This document shows positions 49,558 to 61,567 of a stretch of 64,000 bases of DNA, in pieces. The DNA lies in the NCBI GenBank assembly GCA_021781835.1, contig JAJXWD010000012.1:1-64000 (forward strand). Reading direction: 5' to 3'. How positions within the stretch are numbered: position 1 is the first letter of the stretch; each line of letters starts with the position of its first letter. This DNA comes from Pseudomonadota bacterium. GTDB lineage: Bacteria; Pseudomonadota; Alphaproteobacteria; Acetobacterales; Acetobacteraceae. The notes under the pieces were generated by a model. That model was not told the origin of the DNA and ran no database searches. It saw nothing but the letters and a program-made list of their open reading frames with translations. Both the position numbers and the translations under genes were made by a program.

Positions 49558-49830
49558 GTGAACAAAAACGATCTGATCGCCGTTGTGGCCGAGGAAACCG
49601 AGATTTCCAAAGCCAAGGCCACCGAAGTGGTCGATGCCGTGTTTTCGGCGATCGAGGGCGCGCTGAAGAAGACCGAGGAAGTCCGCCTCGTCGGCTTCGG
49701 CACCTTCGCCACCTCCAAGCGCGAGGCCTCCAAGGGCCGCAATCCCCGCACGGGCGAGGAAATCGAGATCCCGGCCTCGACCTCGGTGCGCTTCAAGCCC
49801 GGCAAGGGCCTCAAGGACGCGGTGAACTGA
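49558..49830 (+). CDS. hup: DNA-binding protein HU
   Basis: Small nucleoid protein that bends DNA without sequence specificity. The 90-residue product starts at GTG (MNKNDLIAVVAEET), with GGGAG ahead. The arm motif GRNPRTGEEIEIPAS and RFKPGKGLKDAV are typical of HU rather than IHF. Its place after lon is conserved among proteobacteria (hupB). Confidence 0.95.
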   Translation: MNKNDLIAVVAEETEISKAKATEVVDAVFSAIEGALKKTEEVRLVGFGTFATSKREASKGRNPRTGEEIEIPASTSVRFKPGKGLKDAVN

Positions 49831-49834
49831 TTTC

Positions 49835-49858
49835 CCCGCCCTCGATCGAGAGGGCGGG
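49835..49858 (+). terminator. Hairpin after hup
   Basis: CCCGCCCTC and GAGGGCGGG form a perfect 9-base-pair stem around GATCGA, 4 bases after the hup stop and just ahead of tRNA-Val. No T run, so hup and the tRNA may be co-transcribed with processing here. Confidence 0.5.
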
Positions 49859-49861
49859 TGA

Positions 49862-49933
49862 GGGCGGTTAGCTCAGCGGTAGAGCGTCTCGTTTACACCG
49901 AGAGGGCCGGCGGTTCGAATCCGTCACTGCCCA
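49862..49933 (+). tRNA. tRNA-Val (UAC anticodon)
   Basis: Acceptor GGGCGGT/ACTGCCC (one G-U pair), D-arm TAGCTCAGCGGTAGAGC, anticodon stem TCTCG/CGAGA with loop TTTACAC (anticodon TAC), T-arm CGGTTCGAATCCG. CCA is not encoded; ATT follows. Confidence 0.95.
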
Positions 49934-49942
49934 TTCATCCGG

Positions 49943-49977
49943 CGCCGGGGGAGCAATCCTCCGGCGTTTGTTTTTTT
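49943..49977 (+). terminator. Terminator after tRNA-Val
   Basis: CGCCGGGGGA and TCCTCCGGCG (one G-U pair) around GCAA, then TTTG and seven Ts. Confidence 0.9.
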
Positions 49978-50142
49978 GCCGCTCCGCGGCATTTTATTTT
50001 TCGGCTGATTTTTCAAGCTTTTGCTGTGGTTTTCCAATACGCATGCGGATCATGCTGGTTTCTGGGATGAAAAACGGCGTTACCGTGCTGTCACGCGCTT
50101 GACGCTGGCCCAAAGCACCATTAAACGCCCGCTCACTGCTTC

Positions 50143-50219
50143 GCGGGTGTAGCTCAGTCGGTTAGAGCGCCGGCCTGTCACGCCGGAGGTCGCGGGTTCG
50201 AGCCCCGTCACTCGCGCCA
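50143..50219 (+). tRNA. tRNA-Asp (GUC anticodon)
   Basis: Acceptor GCGGGTG/CACTCGC, D-arm TAGCTCAGTCGGTTAGAGC, anticodon stem CCGGC/GCCGG with loop CTGTCAC (anticodon GTC), T-arm CGGGTTCGAGCCCCG, discriminator G and encoded CCA. Confidence 0.96.
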
Positions 50220-50239
50220 GTATCTTGCTCCTGTTGTTC

Positions 50240-50258
50240 CGCACAAAGTGCGTCATTT
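50240..50258 (+). terminator. Short hairpin after tRNA-Asp
   Basis: CGCAC, loop AAA, GTGCG, then TCATTTT. A small stem with a weak T run; it may end the tRNA-Asp transcript. Confidence 0.4.
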
Positions 50259-50336
50259 TGGCGATGTCTTGACCAAGACTCGCGGCGGTGCGACACGGCA
50301 AGAGCATGCTGGCGGACCTGTCTGCCTGTGTGCGTG

Positions 50337-50364
50337 TTGAATAAGTCTTATGTCAAGTCATAAC
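50337..50364 (+). promoter_or_regulatory. Possible nuo operon promoter
   Basis: TTGAAT (50337-50342), 16-base spacer, CATAAC (50359-50364), about 50 bases ahead of nuoA. The layout resembles the stronger rpsM promoter (TTGACT-N16-TATAAC). Confidence 0.4.
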
Positions 50365-50413
50365 CGGGTCTGCAACACCACAGCCCGGACGCCACGACGA
50401 AGGAGACGAGCAA

Positions 50414-50779
50414 GTGCAACCTGCCCTTTCGCAGTACTTCCCGATCCTCATATTCGTGGCCTTGGGCGCCGTGATGGGCTTGGCCTTCGTATTTGGCTCC
50501 AAGCTCGCCGCCCATCAAAAACCCTACCCCGAGAAGACCGCCGCCTATGAGTGCGGTTTCGAAGCCTTCGGCGATGCCCGCCGCCGCTTCGACGTGCGCT
50601 TCTACCTGGTCGCCATTCTATTCATCATCTTTGATGTCGAGGTCGCCTTCCTGTTTCCCTGGGCGGTCAGCCTCTCGCGCATCGGCCTCACCGGCTTTTT
50701 CTCCATGCTGGCCTTCCTGGGCGTGCTCACGGTCGGCTTCATATATGAGTGGAAAAAAGGCGCATTGGATTGGGAGTAA
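50414..50779 (+). CDS. nuoA: NADH-quinone oxidoreductase subunit A
   Basis: Small membrane subunit of respiratory complex I at the quinone-site interface. The 121-residue product starts at GTG with AAGGAGACG ahead. Three helices are seen, and the loop between the first two has [23 protein letters not shown], the family signature. First gene of the nuoA-N operon. Confidence 0.96.
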   Translation: MQPALSQYFPILIFVALGAVMGLAFVFGSKLAAHQKPYPEKTAAYECGFEAFGDARRRFDVRFYLVAILFIIFDVEVAFLFPWAVSLSRIGLTGFFSMLAFLGVLTVGFIYEWKKGALDWE

Positions 50780-50784
50780 GCCCT

Positions 50785-51345
50785 ATGAGCGTGTCCGCAG
50801 ACACCCAACTTGCCTGGAACAAAGACCATCTGCCCCCGGGCGCTGAGCAGGATGCGGTGCTCGAGGGCATCTCCGGCGAGCTGGCCGGCAAGGGCTTCAT
50901 CGTCGCCAATCTCGATAAGGTGGTGAACTGGGCGCGCACCGGCTCTTTGTGGCCGATGACCTTCGGCCTGGCCTGCTGCGCGGTCGAGATGATCCACGCC
51001 TACATGCCGCGCTACGACCTCGACCGCTTCGGCATCATCCCGCGCGCCTCGCCAAGGCAGTCGGACGTGATGATCGTTGCCGGCACGCTGACCAACAAAA
51101 TGGCGCCGGCCATGCGCAAGGTGTACGACCAGATGCCCGAGCCCCGCTGGGTCATCTCCATGGGCTCGTGCGCCAATGGCGGCGGTTATTACCATTATTC
51201 CTACTCCGTCGTGCGTGGCTGCGACCGCATCGTGCCGGTCGATGTCTACGTGCCCGGCTGCCCGCCCACCGCCGAGGCCCTGGTCTACGGCATCATGCAG
51301 CTGCAAAAGAAAATCCGCCGCACAGGAACCATTTTGCGTGACTGA
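50785..51345 (+). CDS. nuoB: NADH-quinone oxidoreductase subunit B
   Basis: Carries the last iron-sulfur cluster (N2), which reduces quinone. The 186-residue product has the ligands in [31 protein letters not shown] and [11 protein letters not shown]. It starts 5 bases after nuoA; its stop overlaps the nuoC start region by 8 bases. Confidence 0.97.
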   Translation: MSVSADTQLAWNKDHLPPGAEQDAVLEGISGELAGKGFIVANLDKVVNWARTGSLWPMTFGLACCAVEMIHAYMPRYDLDRFGIIPRASPRQSDVMIVAGTLTNKMAPAMRKVYDQMPEPRWVISMGSCANGGGYYHYSYSVVRGCDRIVPVDVYVPGCPPTAEALVYGIMQLQKKIRRTGTILRD

Positions 51346-51967
51346 CGAAAACCCTGCCCCCGAAGCGGCGCCCGAGCCGGTGATCGACCCTTACGTGGCC
51401 GCCTTGAGCGCCCTGCCCGGGGTCAAGTCTGTTTCCCGCCCGCTGGGCGAATGGGTGATCGAGGCCGAGCGTTCCGCCTCGCCCGCCCTGTTTTTCACGC
51501 TGCGCGACCAGTTCGCCTTCGAGCAGGTCATGGATGTCTGCGGCGTCGATTATCTTGACCGCGAAGAGCGGTTCGAGGTGGTCTATAACCTGCTCTCGGT
51601 CTCCAGGAACGAGCGTTTGCGGGTCATCCTCCGCACCAATGCCGAAACCCCCGTCGCCTCCGTCACCGGCGTGTGGCCCGCGGCCGGCTGGTGGGAGCGC
51701 GAGGCCTACGATCTGTTCGGCATCGGCTTCGAGGGGCTGGCCGACCATCGCCGCATCCTCACCGATTACGGCTTCGAGGGGCACCCGCTGCGCAAGGATT
51801 TCCCGCTCACCGGCTTCGTCGAAGTGCATTACGACGAGGCGCGCAAGGAAGTCGTCTACGACAAGGTGCAGCTGGCGCAGGAATTCCGCAATTTCGACTT
51901 CCTCTCCCCCTGGGAGGGCATGACCACCCTGCCGGGTGACGAGAAGGCGCGGGGAGGGGCCAAATGA
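51338..51967 (+). CDS. nuoC: NADH-quinone oxidoreductase subunit C
   Basis: Peripheral-arm subunit (30-kDa type), separate from NuoD. The 209-residue product starts at GTG inside the end of nuoB. The signature [40 protein letters not shown] is complete. Its frame stays open upstream in nuoB, but that part is a shadow. Four-base overlap with nuoD. Confidence 0.95.
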   Translation: MTDENPAPEAAPEPVIDPYVAALSALPGVKSVSRPLGEWVIEAERSASPALFFTLRDQFAFEQVMDVCGVDYLDREERFEVVYNLLSVSRNERLRVILRTNAETPVASVTGVWPAAGWWEREAYDLFGIGFEGLADHRRILTDYGFEGHPLRKDFPLTGFVEVHYDEARKEVVYDKVQLAQEFRNFDFLSPWEGMTTLPGDEKARGGAK

Positions 51968-53175
51968 GCCAAAGCCAAGTGACCGGCACGCCCGTCAAGC
52001 GCACGGTCGAGATCGACAATCACACCATCAATTTCGGTCCCCAGCACCCGGCCGCTCACGGCGTGCTGCGTCTCATCCTCGAGATGGACGGCGAGGTGAT
52101 CGAGCGCGCCGACCCGCATATCGGCCTGCTCCACCGCGGCACCGAAAAGCTCATCGAATATAAGAGCTACATGCAGGCGCTGCCCTATTTCGACCGGCTG
52201 GATTACGTCTCGCCGATGGGCTGCGAATATGCCTTCGCGCTGGCCACCGAGAAGCTGCTCGGCATCCAGGCCCCCGAGCGCGCGCAATGGATCCGCGTGA
52301 TTTTCGCCGAGATCACCCGCACCCTCAACCATCTGCTCGCCATCGCCCATTTCGCGGTCGATGTCGGCGCCATCACACCCGGCCTCTGGGGCTATGAAGA
52401 GCGGGAAGAGCTGCTCGAATTCCACGAGGCGGTCTCGGGCGCGCGCTTCCACGCCAATTATTTCCGTGCTGGCGGCGTCGCCAAGGACATGCCCGCCGGC
52501 ATGGAGGCGGACCTGCTCGCCTGGACCGAGCGCTTCCCCAAATTCATCAAGGAAGTCGAGGACCTGCTCAACGCCAACCGCATCTGGAAACAGCGCACCG
52601 TCGATATCGGCGTGATTTCCGCGCAGGATGCCCTGGCCTGGGGCTTTTCCGGCCCGCCCTTGCGCGCGTCCGGCGTGGCCTGGGACCTCCGCCGTGCCCA
52701 GCCCTACGACAAATACGCCGAGGTCGAGTTCGACATTCCCATCGGCCTGCACGGTGACTGCTACGACCGTTACCTCATCCGCATGGCCGAGATGAAGGAA
52801 AGCCTCAAGATCATCCGCCAGGCCCTGGCCAAGATCAAACCCGGCCCGGTCAAGATCCAGGACCGCAAATTCGCCTCGCCGCCGCGTGCCGAGATGAAGC
52901 GCTCGATGGAAGCCCTGATCCATCATTTCAAGCTCTACACCGAAGGCTACCATGTGCCGGCGGGCGCCACCTACACGGCGGTCGAGGCCCCCAAGGGCGA
53001 GTTTGGCGTCTATCTGGTGGCGGACGGCACCAACCGTCCCTATCGCTGCAAAATCCGCCCCACCGGCTTCGCCCATCTCCAGGCGGCGGAAAAACTGACA
53101 AAAGGCCACATGCTGGCCGATATGGTGGCGATCTTGGGATCGCTCGACATTGTGTTTGGTGAGATCGACCGGTGA
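51964..53175 (+). CDS. nuoD: NADH-quinone oxidoreductase subunit D
   Basis: Forms the quinone cavity with NuoB. The 403-residue product is the 49-kDa type: [22 protein letters not shown] near the start, [16 protein letters not shown], and the end [19 protein letters not shown] type ([18 protein letters not shown]). Four-base overlaps at both ends (ATGA and GTGA) point to tight coupling. Confidence 0.97.
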   Translation: MSQSQVTGTPVKRTVEIDNHTINFGPQHPAAHGVLRLILEMDGEVIERADPHIGLLHRGTEKLIEYKSYMQALPYFDRLDYVSPMGCEYAFALATEKLLGIQAPERAQWIRVIFAEITRTLNHLLAIAHFAVDVGAITPGLWGYEEREELLEFHEAVSGARFHANYFRAGGVAKDMPAGMEADLLAWTERFPKFIKEVEDLLNANRIWKQRTVDIGVISAQDALAWGFSGPPLRASGVAWDLRRAQPYDKYAEVEFDIPIGLHGDCYDRYLIRMAEMKESLKIIRQALAKIKPGPVKIQDRKFASPPRAEMKRSMEALIHHFKLYTEGYHVPAGATYTAVEAPKGEFGVYLVADGTNRPYRCKIRPTGFAHLQAAEKLTKGHMLADMVAILGSLDIVFGEIDR

Positions 53176-53780
53176 GCCCCCACATCGAAACCTTTGAATT
53201 CGACGAGATTTCCGAGCCCAAAGTGGCCAAGGCGATCTCCCATTATCCCGCCGGCAAGCAGGCCAGCGCGGTCAAAACCCTGCTCGACCTCGCCCAGCGC
53301 CAGGTCGGGCGGATGACCGGCATCGCCTGGCTGCCTCAGCCCGCGCTCGATTGCGTGGCCAAGCGGCTCGCCATCGCGCCCATGCGCGTTTACGAGATCG
53401 CCACCTTCTACACCATGTTCAACCTCAAGCCGGTGGGCAAATACCATCTGCAGGTCTGCACCACCACGCCGTGCTGGCTGCGCGGTTCGGACGAGGTGGT
53501 CTCCGCCTGCAAGAAGGCCTCTGGCATCGACCATTTCGGCGGCTCCTCCGCGGATGGCCTGTTCACCCTCACCGAGGTCGAATGCATGGGCGCCTGCGTG
53601 GCCGCCCCCATTCTGCAAGTGAACGACGATTATTACGAAGACCTCGACGCGGCCAAGACCGAGGCCCTGCTCGAAGATCTCAAGGCGGGCAAGCCCCAGC
53701 CGCCGGCCGGCTCCCTCGCGGGCCGTCAATCGTCCGCCCCCATCAGCGGCCAGACCGTCCTGACCGACAAAGCGGAGTAA
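53172..53780 (+). CDS. nuoE: NADH-quinone oxidoreductase subunit E
   Basis: 24-kDa type subunit with a [2Fe-2S] cluster (N1a) in the NADH-oxidising module. The 202-residue product starts at GTG overlapping the nuoD stop. Cluster ligands are in [12 protein letters not shown] and [12 protein letters not shown]. The C-terminal 40 residues are a Pro/Gly/Ser tail beyond the domain. Confidence 0.95.
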   Translation: MSPHIETFEFDEISEPKVAKAISHYPAGKQASAVKTLLDLAQRQVGRMTGIAWLPQPALDCVAKRLAIAPMRVYEIATFYTMFNLKPVGKYHLQVCTTTPCWLRGSDEVVSACKKASGIDHFGGSSADGLFTLTEVECMGACVAAPILQVNDDYYEDLDAAKTEALLEDLKAGKPQPPAGSLAGRQSSAPISGQTVLTDKAE

Positions 53781-53782
53781 CC

Positions 53783-55066
<1,284 letters not shown>

Positions 55067-55070
55067 GCAC

Positions 55071-57125
55071 ATGGCAAAACTCACCATAGACGGCATCGAG
55101 GTCGAGGTCCCCAACGGTTCCTCCGTCCTCCAGGCGGCCGAGGCCGCGGGCGTCGAAATCCCGCGTTTTTGCTATCATGAGCGTTTGTCGGTCGCCGGCA
55201 ATTGCCGCATGTGCCTGGTCGAGATCGAAAAAATGCCGCCCAAGCCGGTCGCCTCCTGCGCCCAGCCGGTTTCCGAGGGCATGGTCGTCCACACCGACAG
55301 CGAGATGGTCCGCAAGGGCCGCCGCGGGGTGATGGAATTCCTGCTCATCAACCACCCGCTCGATTGCCCGATCTGCGACCAGGGCGGCGAGTGCGACCTG
55401 CAGGACGAAGCCGTGGCCTATGGCCGCGACGGCTCGCGCTTCCAGGAAGACAAGCGCGCCGTCCCCACCCCCGATTGGGGCCCGCTGGTCAAACCGACCA
55501 TGACGCGCTGCATCCATTGCACGCGCTGCGTCCGTTTCACCACCGAGGTCGCCGGCACCGCCGAGCTTGGCGCCACCTATCGCGGCGAGAGCACCCAAAT
55601 CGGCACCTTCGTGCAAAAGGCGCTCACCTCCGAGCTGTCGGGCAACATCATAGATCTCTGCCCCGTCGGCGCGCTCACCTCCAAGCCCTACGCCTTCACG
55701 GCCCGCCCGTGGGAGCTGCGCAAGACCGACAGCATCGATGTGCTGGACGCGCTTGGCGCCAATATCCGCATCGACACGCGCGGCCCCGACGTGCTGCGCA
55801 TCCTGCCCCGCATCAACGACGACGTGAACGAGGAATGGCTGGGCGACAAGTCCCGCTTCTCGGTCGATGGCCTGAAGCGCCGCCGTCTCGATCAGCCCTG
55901 GCTGCGCGAGCACGGCAAGCTCCGCAAGGCCAGCTGGGAAGAGGTGTTCGAGGCGCTGACCAACAAGCTCAAGGCCACCGCGCCCGAGCGCATCGGCACC
56001 ATCGCCGGCGATCTGGTCGATGTCGAAACCCTGTTTGCCCAAAAATCCCTGTTCGCCTCGCTCGGCTCGCCCAACCTCGATTGCCGGCAGGACGGCGCGC
56101 TGTTCGATGCGTCGCGGCGCGAATTCTACCTGTTCAACTCCACGGTCGCCGGCATCGATGACGCCGACGCCCTGCTGCTCATCGGCACCAACCCGCGCCA
56201 CGAGGCGCCGGTGCTGAACGCCCGCATCCGCAAGCGCTGGCTGGCGGGCGGGTTCGAGGCCGCCCAGATCGGCGATGCCGGCGACCTCACCTACCCGGTG
56301 ACGCGCCTGGGCGCCGATGCCGCGGCGCTCTCTGGCCTGCTCGATGGCTCCAGCCCGTTCGCCGCCGTGCTGGCTAACGCCAAAAAGCCGATGATCGTGC
56401 TCGGCGCCGCCGTGCTGGCCCGTCCGGATGGCGCGGCCCTGCACGCGCTGGCCTGGCAGCTCGCCGCCCAGTGCGGCGCCCTCACGCCTGAGTGGCACGG
56501 CTTCAACGTGCTCCACCATGCGGCGGCCCGCGTGGGCGGGCTCGATGTCGGCTTCCTTCCCGGCCCGGGCGGCAAAACCACCCGCGAAATGCTTGCCGGC
56601 GGGGTCGATCTGCTCTGGCTCCTGGGCGCCGACGAGGCCGATCTTTCGGCCCTCCCGGCGGCCACCTTCGTCGTCTATCAGGGCCATCACGGAGACAAGG
56701 GCGCCGCCCGCGCCGACCTGATCCTGCCCGGCGCCGCCTACACCGAAAAAGACGCCACCTTCGTCAACACCGAAGGCCGCGCGCAGCGCGCGCAGGTGGC
56801 GGTGAAGCCGCCGGGCCTGGCGCGTGAAGATTGGCGCATCATCCGCGCCCTCTCGGCCTATGCCGGCCATGTGCTGCGCTTCGATGATCTCGAGGAGCTG
56901 CGCGCCCAGCTGGCCAAGTCCAACGCGCTGTTCGGCCAGGCCGAATTCCGCCGCCTCGGCAATGCGGCCCTCGCCGCCCCGGCCGGCCTTGGCCAGGTGG
57001 CGGGCGGCGCGCCGCTCAAGCCGGTCTTCGCCGCCTATCACCAGACCGACGTGATCAGCCGCGCCTCGCCCACCATGGCCGCCTGCCTCGCCTCCCTTAC
57101 AACCCAAGCGGAGGCCGCGGAATGA
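55071..57125 (+). CDS. nuoG: NADH-quinone oxidoreductase subunit G
   Basis: 75-kDa type subunit with a chain of iron-sulfur clusters. The 684-residue product has the [2Fe-2S] part ([20 protein letters not shown]), the His-ligated cluster [30 protein letters not shown] and [12 protein letters not shown], then a molybdopterin-oxidoreductase-like domain that has no cofactor role in complex I. Four-base overlap with nuoH. Confidence 0.96.
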   Translation: MAKLTIDGIEVEVPNGSSVLQAAEAAGVEIPRFCYHERLSVAGNCRMCLVEIEKMPPKPVASCAQPVSEGMVVHTDSEMVRKGRRGVMEFLLINHPLDCPICDQGGECDLQDEAVAYGRDGSRFQEDKRAVPTPDWGPLVKPTMTRCIHCTRCVRFTTEVAGTAELGATYRGESTQIGTFVQKALTSELSGNIIDLCPVGALTSKPYAFTARPWELRKTDSIDVLDALGANIRIDTRGPDVLRILPRINDDVNEEWLGDKSRFSVDGLKRRRLDQPWLREHGKLRKASWEEVFEALTNKLKATAPERIGTIAGDLVDVETLFAQKSLFASLGSPNLDCRQDGALFDASRREFYLFNSTVAGIDDADALLLIGTNPRHEAPVLNARIRKRWLAGGFEAAQIGDAGDLTYPVTRLGADAAALSGLLDGSSPFAAVLANAKKPMIVLGAAVLARPDGAALHALAWQLAAQCGALTPEWHGFNVLHHAAARVGGLDVGFLPGPGGKTTREMLAGGVDLLWLLGADEADLSALPAATFVVYQGHHGDKGAARADLILPGAAYTEKDATFVNTEGRAQRAQVAVKPPGLAREDWRIIRALSAYAGHVLRFDDLEELRAQLAKSNALFGQAEFRRLGNAALAAPAGLGQVAGGAPLKPVFAAYHQTDVISRASPTMAACLASLTTQAEAAE

Positions 57126-58162
57126 GCGCCTTGTCAGCCTTGTTCGTGCAGGTCTTCACCAGCCCGTTCTTCTCGACCGATTTCGGCATCGTCATCCTCG
57201 ACCTGCTGAAGACCCTGGCCCTGCTGGTGCCCCTGCTCATCGGCGTCGCCTATCTCACCTGGTTCGAGCGCAAGGTCATGGGCGCCATCCAGCTGCGCAA
57301 GGGCCCCAACGTGGTCGGCCCGTTCGGCCTCGCCCAACCCTTCGCCGACGCGCTGAAGATGCTCTTCAAGGAGACCATCACCCCCCAGGGCGCGGACAAG
57401 GTGCTGTTCGTGCTGGCCCCCATGCTCACCTTCGGGCTGGCCATCGCGGCCTGGGCGGTCATTCCGGTCAATAATGGCTGGGGCATCGCCAACATCAATG
57501 TCGGCATCCTCTATCTTTTCGCCATCTCCTCGCTGGGTGTGTATGGCATCATCATCGCGGGCTGGGCGTCCAACTCCAAATACGCCTTCCTCGGCGCGCT
57601 CCGCTCGGCGGCGCAAATGGTCTCCTACGAAGTCTCCATGGGCTTCGTCATCGTCACCGTGCTGGTCATGGTCGGCAGCCTGAACCTGAACGACATCGTG
57701 CTGGCCCAGACCCATCTCTGGTTCGCGGTGCCGCTGTTCCCGCTGTTCATCATCTTCTTCATCTCGGGCCTGGCCGAAACCAACCGCGCGCCCTTCGATC
57801 TGGCCGAGGGCGAATCCGAAATCGTCGCCGGCTTCTTCGTCGAGTACAGCGCCATGTCCTTCGCGCTGTTCTTCCTCGGCGAATACGCCAACATGATCCT
57901 GATCTCGGGCATGACCACGGTGCTGTTCCTGGGCGGCTGGCTGCCGGTGCTGGGGCTGTCCTTCATTCCCGGCCCGCTCTGGTTCATCGCCAAGGTGGTG
58001 TTCTGCCTGTTCGTGTTCATCTGGGTGCGCGCCACCTTGCCGCGCTTCCGCTATGACCAGCTCATGGCGCTGGGCTGGAAAGTGTTTCTGCCCATCTCCA
58101 TGGCCTATCTGGTGGTGGTCGCGGGGGTGCTCGAATATTTCGGCTGGCTGCCCCATGCTTAA
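57122..58162 (+). CDS. nuoH: NADH-quinone oxidoreductase subunit H
   Basis: Membrane subunit next to the quinone chamber. The 346-residue product has about eight helices, with the conserved [20 protein letters not shown] and the charged loop [20 protein letters not shown]. The ending helix and [19 protein letters not shown] are typical. Confidence 0.97.
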   Translation: MSALSALFVQVFTSPFFSTDFGIVILDLLKTLALLVPLLIGVAYLTWFERKVMGAIQLRKGPNVVGPFGLAQPFADALKMLFKETITPQGADKVLFVLAPMLTFGLAIAAWAVIPVNNGWGIANINVGILYLFAISSLGVYGIIIAGWASNSKYAFLGALRSAAQMVSYEVSMGFVIVTVLVMVGSLNLNDIVLAQTHLWFAVPLFPLFIIFFISGLAETNRAPFDLAEGESEIVAGFFVEYSAMSFALFFLGEYANMILISGMTTVLFLGGWLPVLGLSFIPGPLWFIAKVVFCLFVFIWVRATLPRFRYDQLMALGWKVFLPISMAYLVVVAGVLEYFGWLPHA

Positions 58163-58189
58163 TCCGCCCCTGCATATCGGAGCAAACTC

Positions 58190-58678
58190 ATGAAAAAACT
58201 GGTCCGCTTTGCGTGGGGCCTGGTGCTCTGGGAGATTGTCTGCGGCCTTGCCCAGACGCTGCGCTTCTTCTTCACGCCCAAAGCCACGGTCAATTACCCC
58301 TACGAGAAAAACCCGACCAGCTTCCGCTTCAAGGGTGAGCACGCGCTGCGCCGCTACCCCAATGGCGAGGAACGCTGCATCGCCTGCAAATTGTGCGAGG
58401 CCGTTTGCCCCGCCCAGGCCATCACCATCGAGGCCGAACCCCGCGATGACGGCTCGCGCCGCACCACGCGCTACGACATCGACATGACCAAATGCATCTA
58501 TTGCGGCTTCTGCGAGGAAGCCTGCCCGGTCGATGCCATTGTCGAAGGCCCGAACTTCGAATTCGCCACCGAGACCAAGGAGGAGCTGCTCTACAACAAG
58601 AGCCGGCTGCTCGAAAACGGCGACCGCTGGGAAGCGGAAATCGCCAAGCGTCTCGACCTCGACGCCCCTTACCGGTGA
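58190..58678 (+). CDS. nuoI: NADH-quinone oxidoreductase subunit I
   Basis: Links the peripheral clusters to N2. The 162-residue product has two [4Fe-4S] motifs, [15 protein letters not shown] and [15 protein letters not shown], and the family end [13 protein letters not shown]. It lies 27 bases after nuoH and has GGAG-like purines ahead. Confidence 0.97.
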   Translation: MKKLVRFAWGLVLWEIVCGLAQTLRFFFTPKATVNYPYEKNPTSFRFKGEHALRRYPNGEERCIACKLCEAVCPAQAITIEAEPRDDGSRRTTRYDIDMTKCIYCGFCEEACPVDAIVEGPNFEFATETKEELLYNKSRLLENGDRWEAEIAKRLDLDAPYR

Positions 58679-58685
58679 GCGCGCC

Positions 58686-59327
58686 ATGATCGTCCAAATC
58701 GTTTTCGCCCTGGTCTCGCTGGTGCTGCTGGCATCCGCCGTCACCGTGGTCTCGGCCCGCAACCCCGTGCATGCGGTGCTGTTCCTCATCCTGGCCTTCG
58801 TCAGCGCCTCGGTGCTGTTCCTGCTGGCCGGCGCCGAGTTCCTCGCCTTCATCCTGGCCATTGTCTATGTCGGCGCGGTCGCCGTGCTGTTCCTGTTCGT
58901 GGTCATGATGCTCGACGTCGATTTCGCCGCCCTCAAGGAAGGCTTCCAGCGCTACGCGCCGGTTGGCGCGCTGGTCGGCATCGTGCTGTTCGGCGAACTG
59001 GGTCTGGTCGCGCTCACCTGGCACAGCGTGTCCGGGGCCGAGATCGCCATCGCCTATCCCATGCCGGCGGGCACCACCAACGCGGTGGCGCTGGGCAGCC
59101 TGCTCTACACCGCCTATCTGCCGCTGTTCCAGCTTTCGGGCGTTATTTTGCTGGTGGCCATGATCGGCGCCATCGTGCTCACCCACCGCGACCGGCCGCG
59201 CGCCAAGCGCCAGTCTCTGGGCCGCCAGCACGCCCGCATGCCCGCCGAGACGCTCCACATCGTCAAGGCCGAACTCGGCGCCGGCGCGGCCATCCCTAGC
59301 GCCAAGACGCAAAAGGAGACGCTCTAA
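58686..59327 (+). CDS. nuoJ: NADH-quinone oxidoreductase subunit J
   Basis: Membrane subunit with five helices, 213 residues. Helix 3 carries the conserved EFLAFILAIVYVGAVAVLFLFVVMM, which holds the pi-bulge region linked to coupling. The C-terminal 45 residues form a soluble tail (RPRAKRQSLGRQHARM). The frame opens upstream in nuoI, and MIVQIVFAL is the natural start. Confidence 0.95.
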   Translation: MIVQIVFALVSLVLLASAVTVVSARNPVHAVLFLILAFVSASVLFLLAGAEFLAFILAIVYVGAVAVLFLFVVMMLDVDFAALKEGFQRYAPVGALVGIVLFGELGLVALTWHSVSGAEIAIAYPMPAGTTNAVALGSLLYTAYLPLFQLSGVILLVAMIGAIVLTHRDRPRAKRQSLGRQHARMPAETLHIVKAELGAGAAIPSAKTQKETL

Positions 59328-59636
59328 ATGCCCATCCCCGTCTCGGCCTATCTGCTGGTGTCCGGGCTGCTGCTCGTCATCGGTGTGTTTGGCATCTTCA
59401 GCAACCGCAAAAACATCATCGTCATCATGATGTCGATCGAGCTGATCCTGCTGGCCGCCAACCTCAATTTCGTGGCCTTCTCGGGCGCGCTGCACGACAT
59501 GGTGGGTCAGGTCTTCACCATGTTCGTGCTCACCGTGGCGGCCGCCGAATCCGCCATCGGCCTCGCCATTCTGGTCATCTACTTCCGTAACCGCGGCTCG
59601 ATCGAGGTCGAGGACGTGACATTGATGAAGGGCTGA
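59328..59636 (+). CDS. nuoK: NADH-quinone oxidoreductase subunit K
   Basis: Three-helix subunit with conserved membrane glutamates ([17 protein letters not shown] and [12 protein letters not shown]). The 102-residue product starts directly at the base after the nuoJ stop. Confidence 0.97.
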   Translation: MPIPVSAYLLVSGLLLVIGVFGIFSNRKNIIVIMMSIELILLAANLNFVAFSGALHDMVGQVFTMFVLTVAAAESAIGLAILVIYFRNRGSIEVEDVTLMKG

Positions 59637-59640
59637 CATT

Positions 59641-61566
59641 GTGCTCACGCTAGTCGCCGTTTTCGCGCCGCTCGTCGGCGCCATCGCCTCCGCTCTGTTC
59701 CGCCCCATCGCCTCCAAGGGCGCGGCCATTTTGCAGAGCATCCTGTTCATGCTCATCTCGGCCGTGGCCGGCGTGGCCACGCTGGTCTCCGCCCTGCATA
59801 ACGGCACGCCCGCGCCGCAGCACCTCTTCACCTGGATATCGGTCGGCGCCTTCACCCCCGGCTGGACCCTGCGCCAGGACATGCTGAGCCTGGTGATGGT
59901 GGCGATGGTGAGCGTGGTTTCCACGGTCATCCACATCTACTCCATCGGCTACATGGCCCACGATGAAAACCGCCCGCGGTTCTTCACCTACATGTCGCTG
60001 TTCACCTTCGCCATGCTCATGCTGGTCACCGCCAACAACCTGCTCCAGCTGTTCTTCGGCTGGGAGGGCGTGGGTCTGGTCTCCTATCTGCTCATCAATT
60101 ACTGGTACGAGCGCAAGGCCGCCAACGAGGCGGCGCTGAAAGCCTTCATCGTCAACCGCGTGGGCGACCTCGCCTTCGCGGTCGGCATCGCGCTCATCTA
60201 TTTCGTGTTCGGCACCATCTCGTTCAACGGCATCTTCCAGGCCGTCGCCGCTCACGGCGCCGATCATTACACCCTGTTCGGCCACAGCCTGCCCGCGCTC
60301 GAGATCATCGGCATCCTGCTGTTCATTGGCGCCATGGGCAAATCCGCGCAGCTTTTCCTGCACACCTGGCTGCCTGATGCCATGGAAGGCCCGACCCCCA
60401 TCTCGGCGCTCATCCATGCCGCCACCATGGTCGCCGCCGGCGTGTTCATGATCGTGCGCTTCTCGCCCCTGCTCGATGCCGCGCCCGTGGCTCTCCAGGT
60501 CATCACCGTCATCGGCGCCACCACGGCCTTCTTCGCCGGCACGGTCGGCTGCGTGCAAAACGACATCAAGCGCGTCATCGCCTACTCCACCTGCTCGCAG
60601 CTGGGCTACATGTTCCTGGCCGCCGGCGTCGGCGCCTATCCGGTGGCCATCTTCCACCTCATCAACCACGCCTTCTTCAAGGCGCTGCTGTTCCTCTCGG
60701 CCGGCTCCGTCATCCACGCCATGGCCGATGAGCAAGACATCCGCCTGATGGGTGGGCTCTGGAAAAAAATCCCCTTCACCTGGCTGATGCTGCTCATCGG
60801 CTCGGTGGCGCTGGCCGGCCTGCCGCCCTTCGCCGGATATTATTCCAAAGACGCCATCTTAGATGCCGCCTTCGCCGCCAATACCGGCATCAGCCTGTAC
60901 GGGTTCTGGATGGGCGTGATCACCGCCGGCCTCACCGCCTTCTACTCCACCCGCCTGCTGCTGCTGGTCTTCCACGGCCCCTCACGCGCGCCCAAGCATG
61001 TGCATGACCATGCCCATGAAAGCCCGCTGGTCATGCTGGCCCCGCTCGCGGTGCTGGCGGTCGGCGCGGTCACCAGCGGGTTCTTGCTGCACCATGCCTT
61101 CATCGGCGGCGGGTCCGCGGCCTTCTGGGGCGCCTCCATCGTGCTCGAGCCTCACTCGGTCATGAACCAGCTCACCAGCCTGCCTTACTGGGCCGACCAC
61201 GCCACCATCATCGCGGCGCTCACCGGCATCGCGGTCGGTCTGGTGTTTTACGTGCTGGCGCCCGGCCTGCCCGCGCGCCTCGCCCAGAGCCTGCGGCCCA
61301 TTTACCTGTTCATGCTCAATAAATGGTATTTCGACGAGCTGTATGACTGGCTGTTTGTCCGTCCGGCGCTCAAAATCGCCCGTGCCTTCTGGCGCTATGG
61401 CGATGAGCAGATCATCGACGGCGTGCCCAACGGCCTCGCCGCCGCCACGTCCGAGCTGGCCTCGGGCGCCGGCAAACTCCAGACCGGCTCCATCGCCGTC
61501 TATGCCCTTGTCATGCTGGTCGGCCTGCTCGCCTTCGTCAGCTTCTTCTTCCTGTGGGTGCGGTAA
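59641..61566 (+). CDS. nuoL: NADH-quinone oxidoreductase subunit L
   Basis: Distal proton-pumping, antiporter-like subunit with the long lateral helix. The 641-residue product starts at GTG. The motifs FFGWEGVGLVSYLLINYWY, WLPDAMEGPTPISALIHAATMV and NDIKRVIAYSTCSQLGYMF are intact. It starts 4 bases after nuoK. Confidence 0.97.
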   Translation: MLTLVAVFAPLVGAIASALFRPIASKGAAILQSILFMLISAVAGVATLVSALHNGTPAPQHLFTWISVGAFTPGWTLRQDMLSLVMVAMVSVVSTVIHIYSIGYMAHDENRPRFFTYMSLFTFAMLMLVTANNLLQLFFGWEGVGLVSYLLINYWYERKAANEAALKAFIVNRVGDLAFAVGIALIYFVFGTISFNGIFQAVAAHGADHYTLFGHSLPALEIIGILLFIGAMGKSAQLFLHTWLPDAMEGPTPISALIHAATMVAAGVFMIVRFSPLLDAAPVALQVITVIGATTAFFAGTVGCVQNDIKRVIAYSTCSQLGYMFLAAGVGAYPVAIFHLINHAFFKALLFLSAGSVIHAMADEQDIRLMGGLWKKIPFTWLMLLIGSVALAGLPPFAGYYSKDAILDAAFAANTGISLYGFWMGVITAGLTAFYSTRLLLLVFHGPSRAPKHVHDHAHESPLVMLAPLAVLAVGAVTSGFLLHHAFIGGGSAAFWGASIVLEPHSVMNQLTSLPYWADHATIIAALTGIAVGLVFYVLAPGLPARLAQSLRPIYLFMLNKWYFDELYDWLFVRPALKIARAFWRYGDEQIIDGVPNGLAAATSELASGAGKLQTGSIAVYALVMLVGLLAFVSFFFLWVR

Positions 61567-61567
61567 C

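Noticed and set aside
51176-51337. Longer NuoC starting inside nuoB
   Set aside because: The upstream frame is only open because of GC-rich codons; GTG at 51338 gives the normal N-terminus and spacing.
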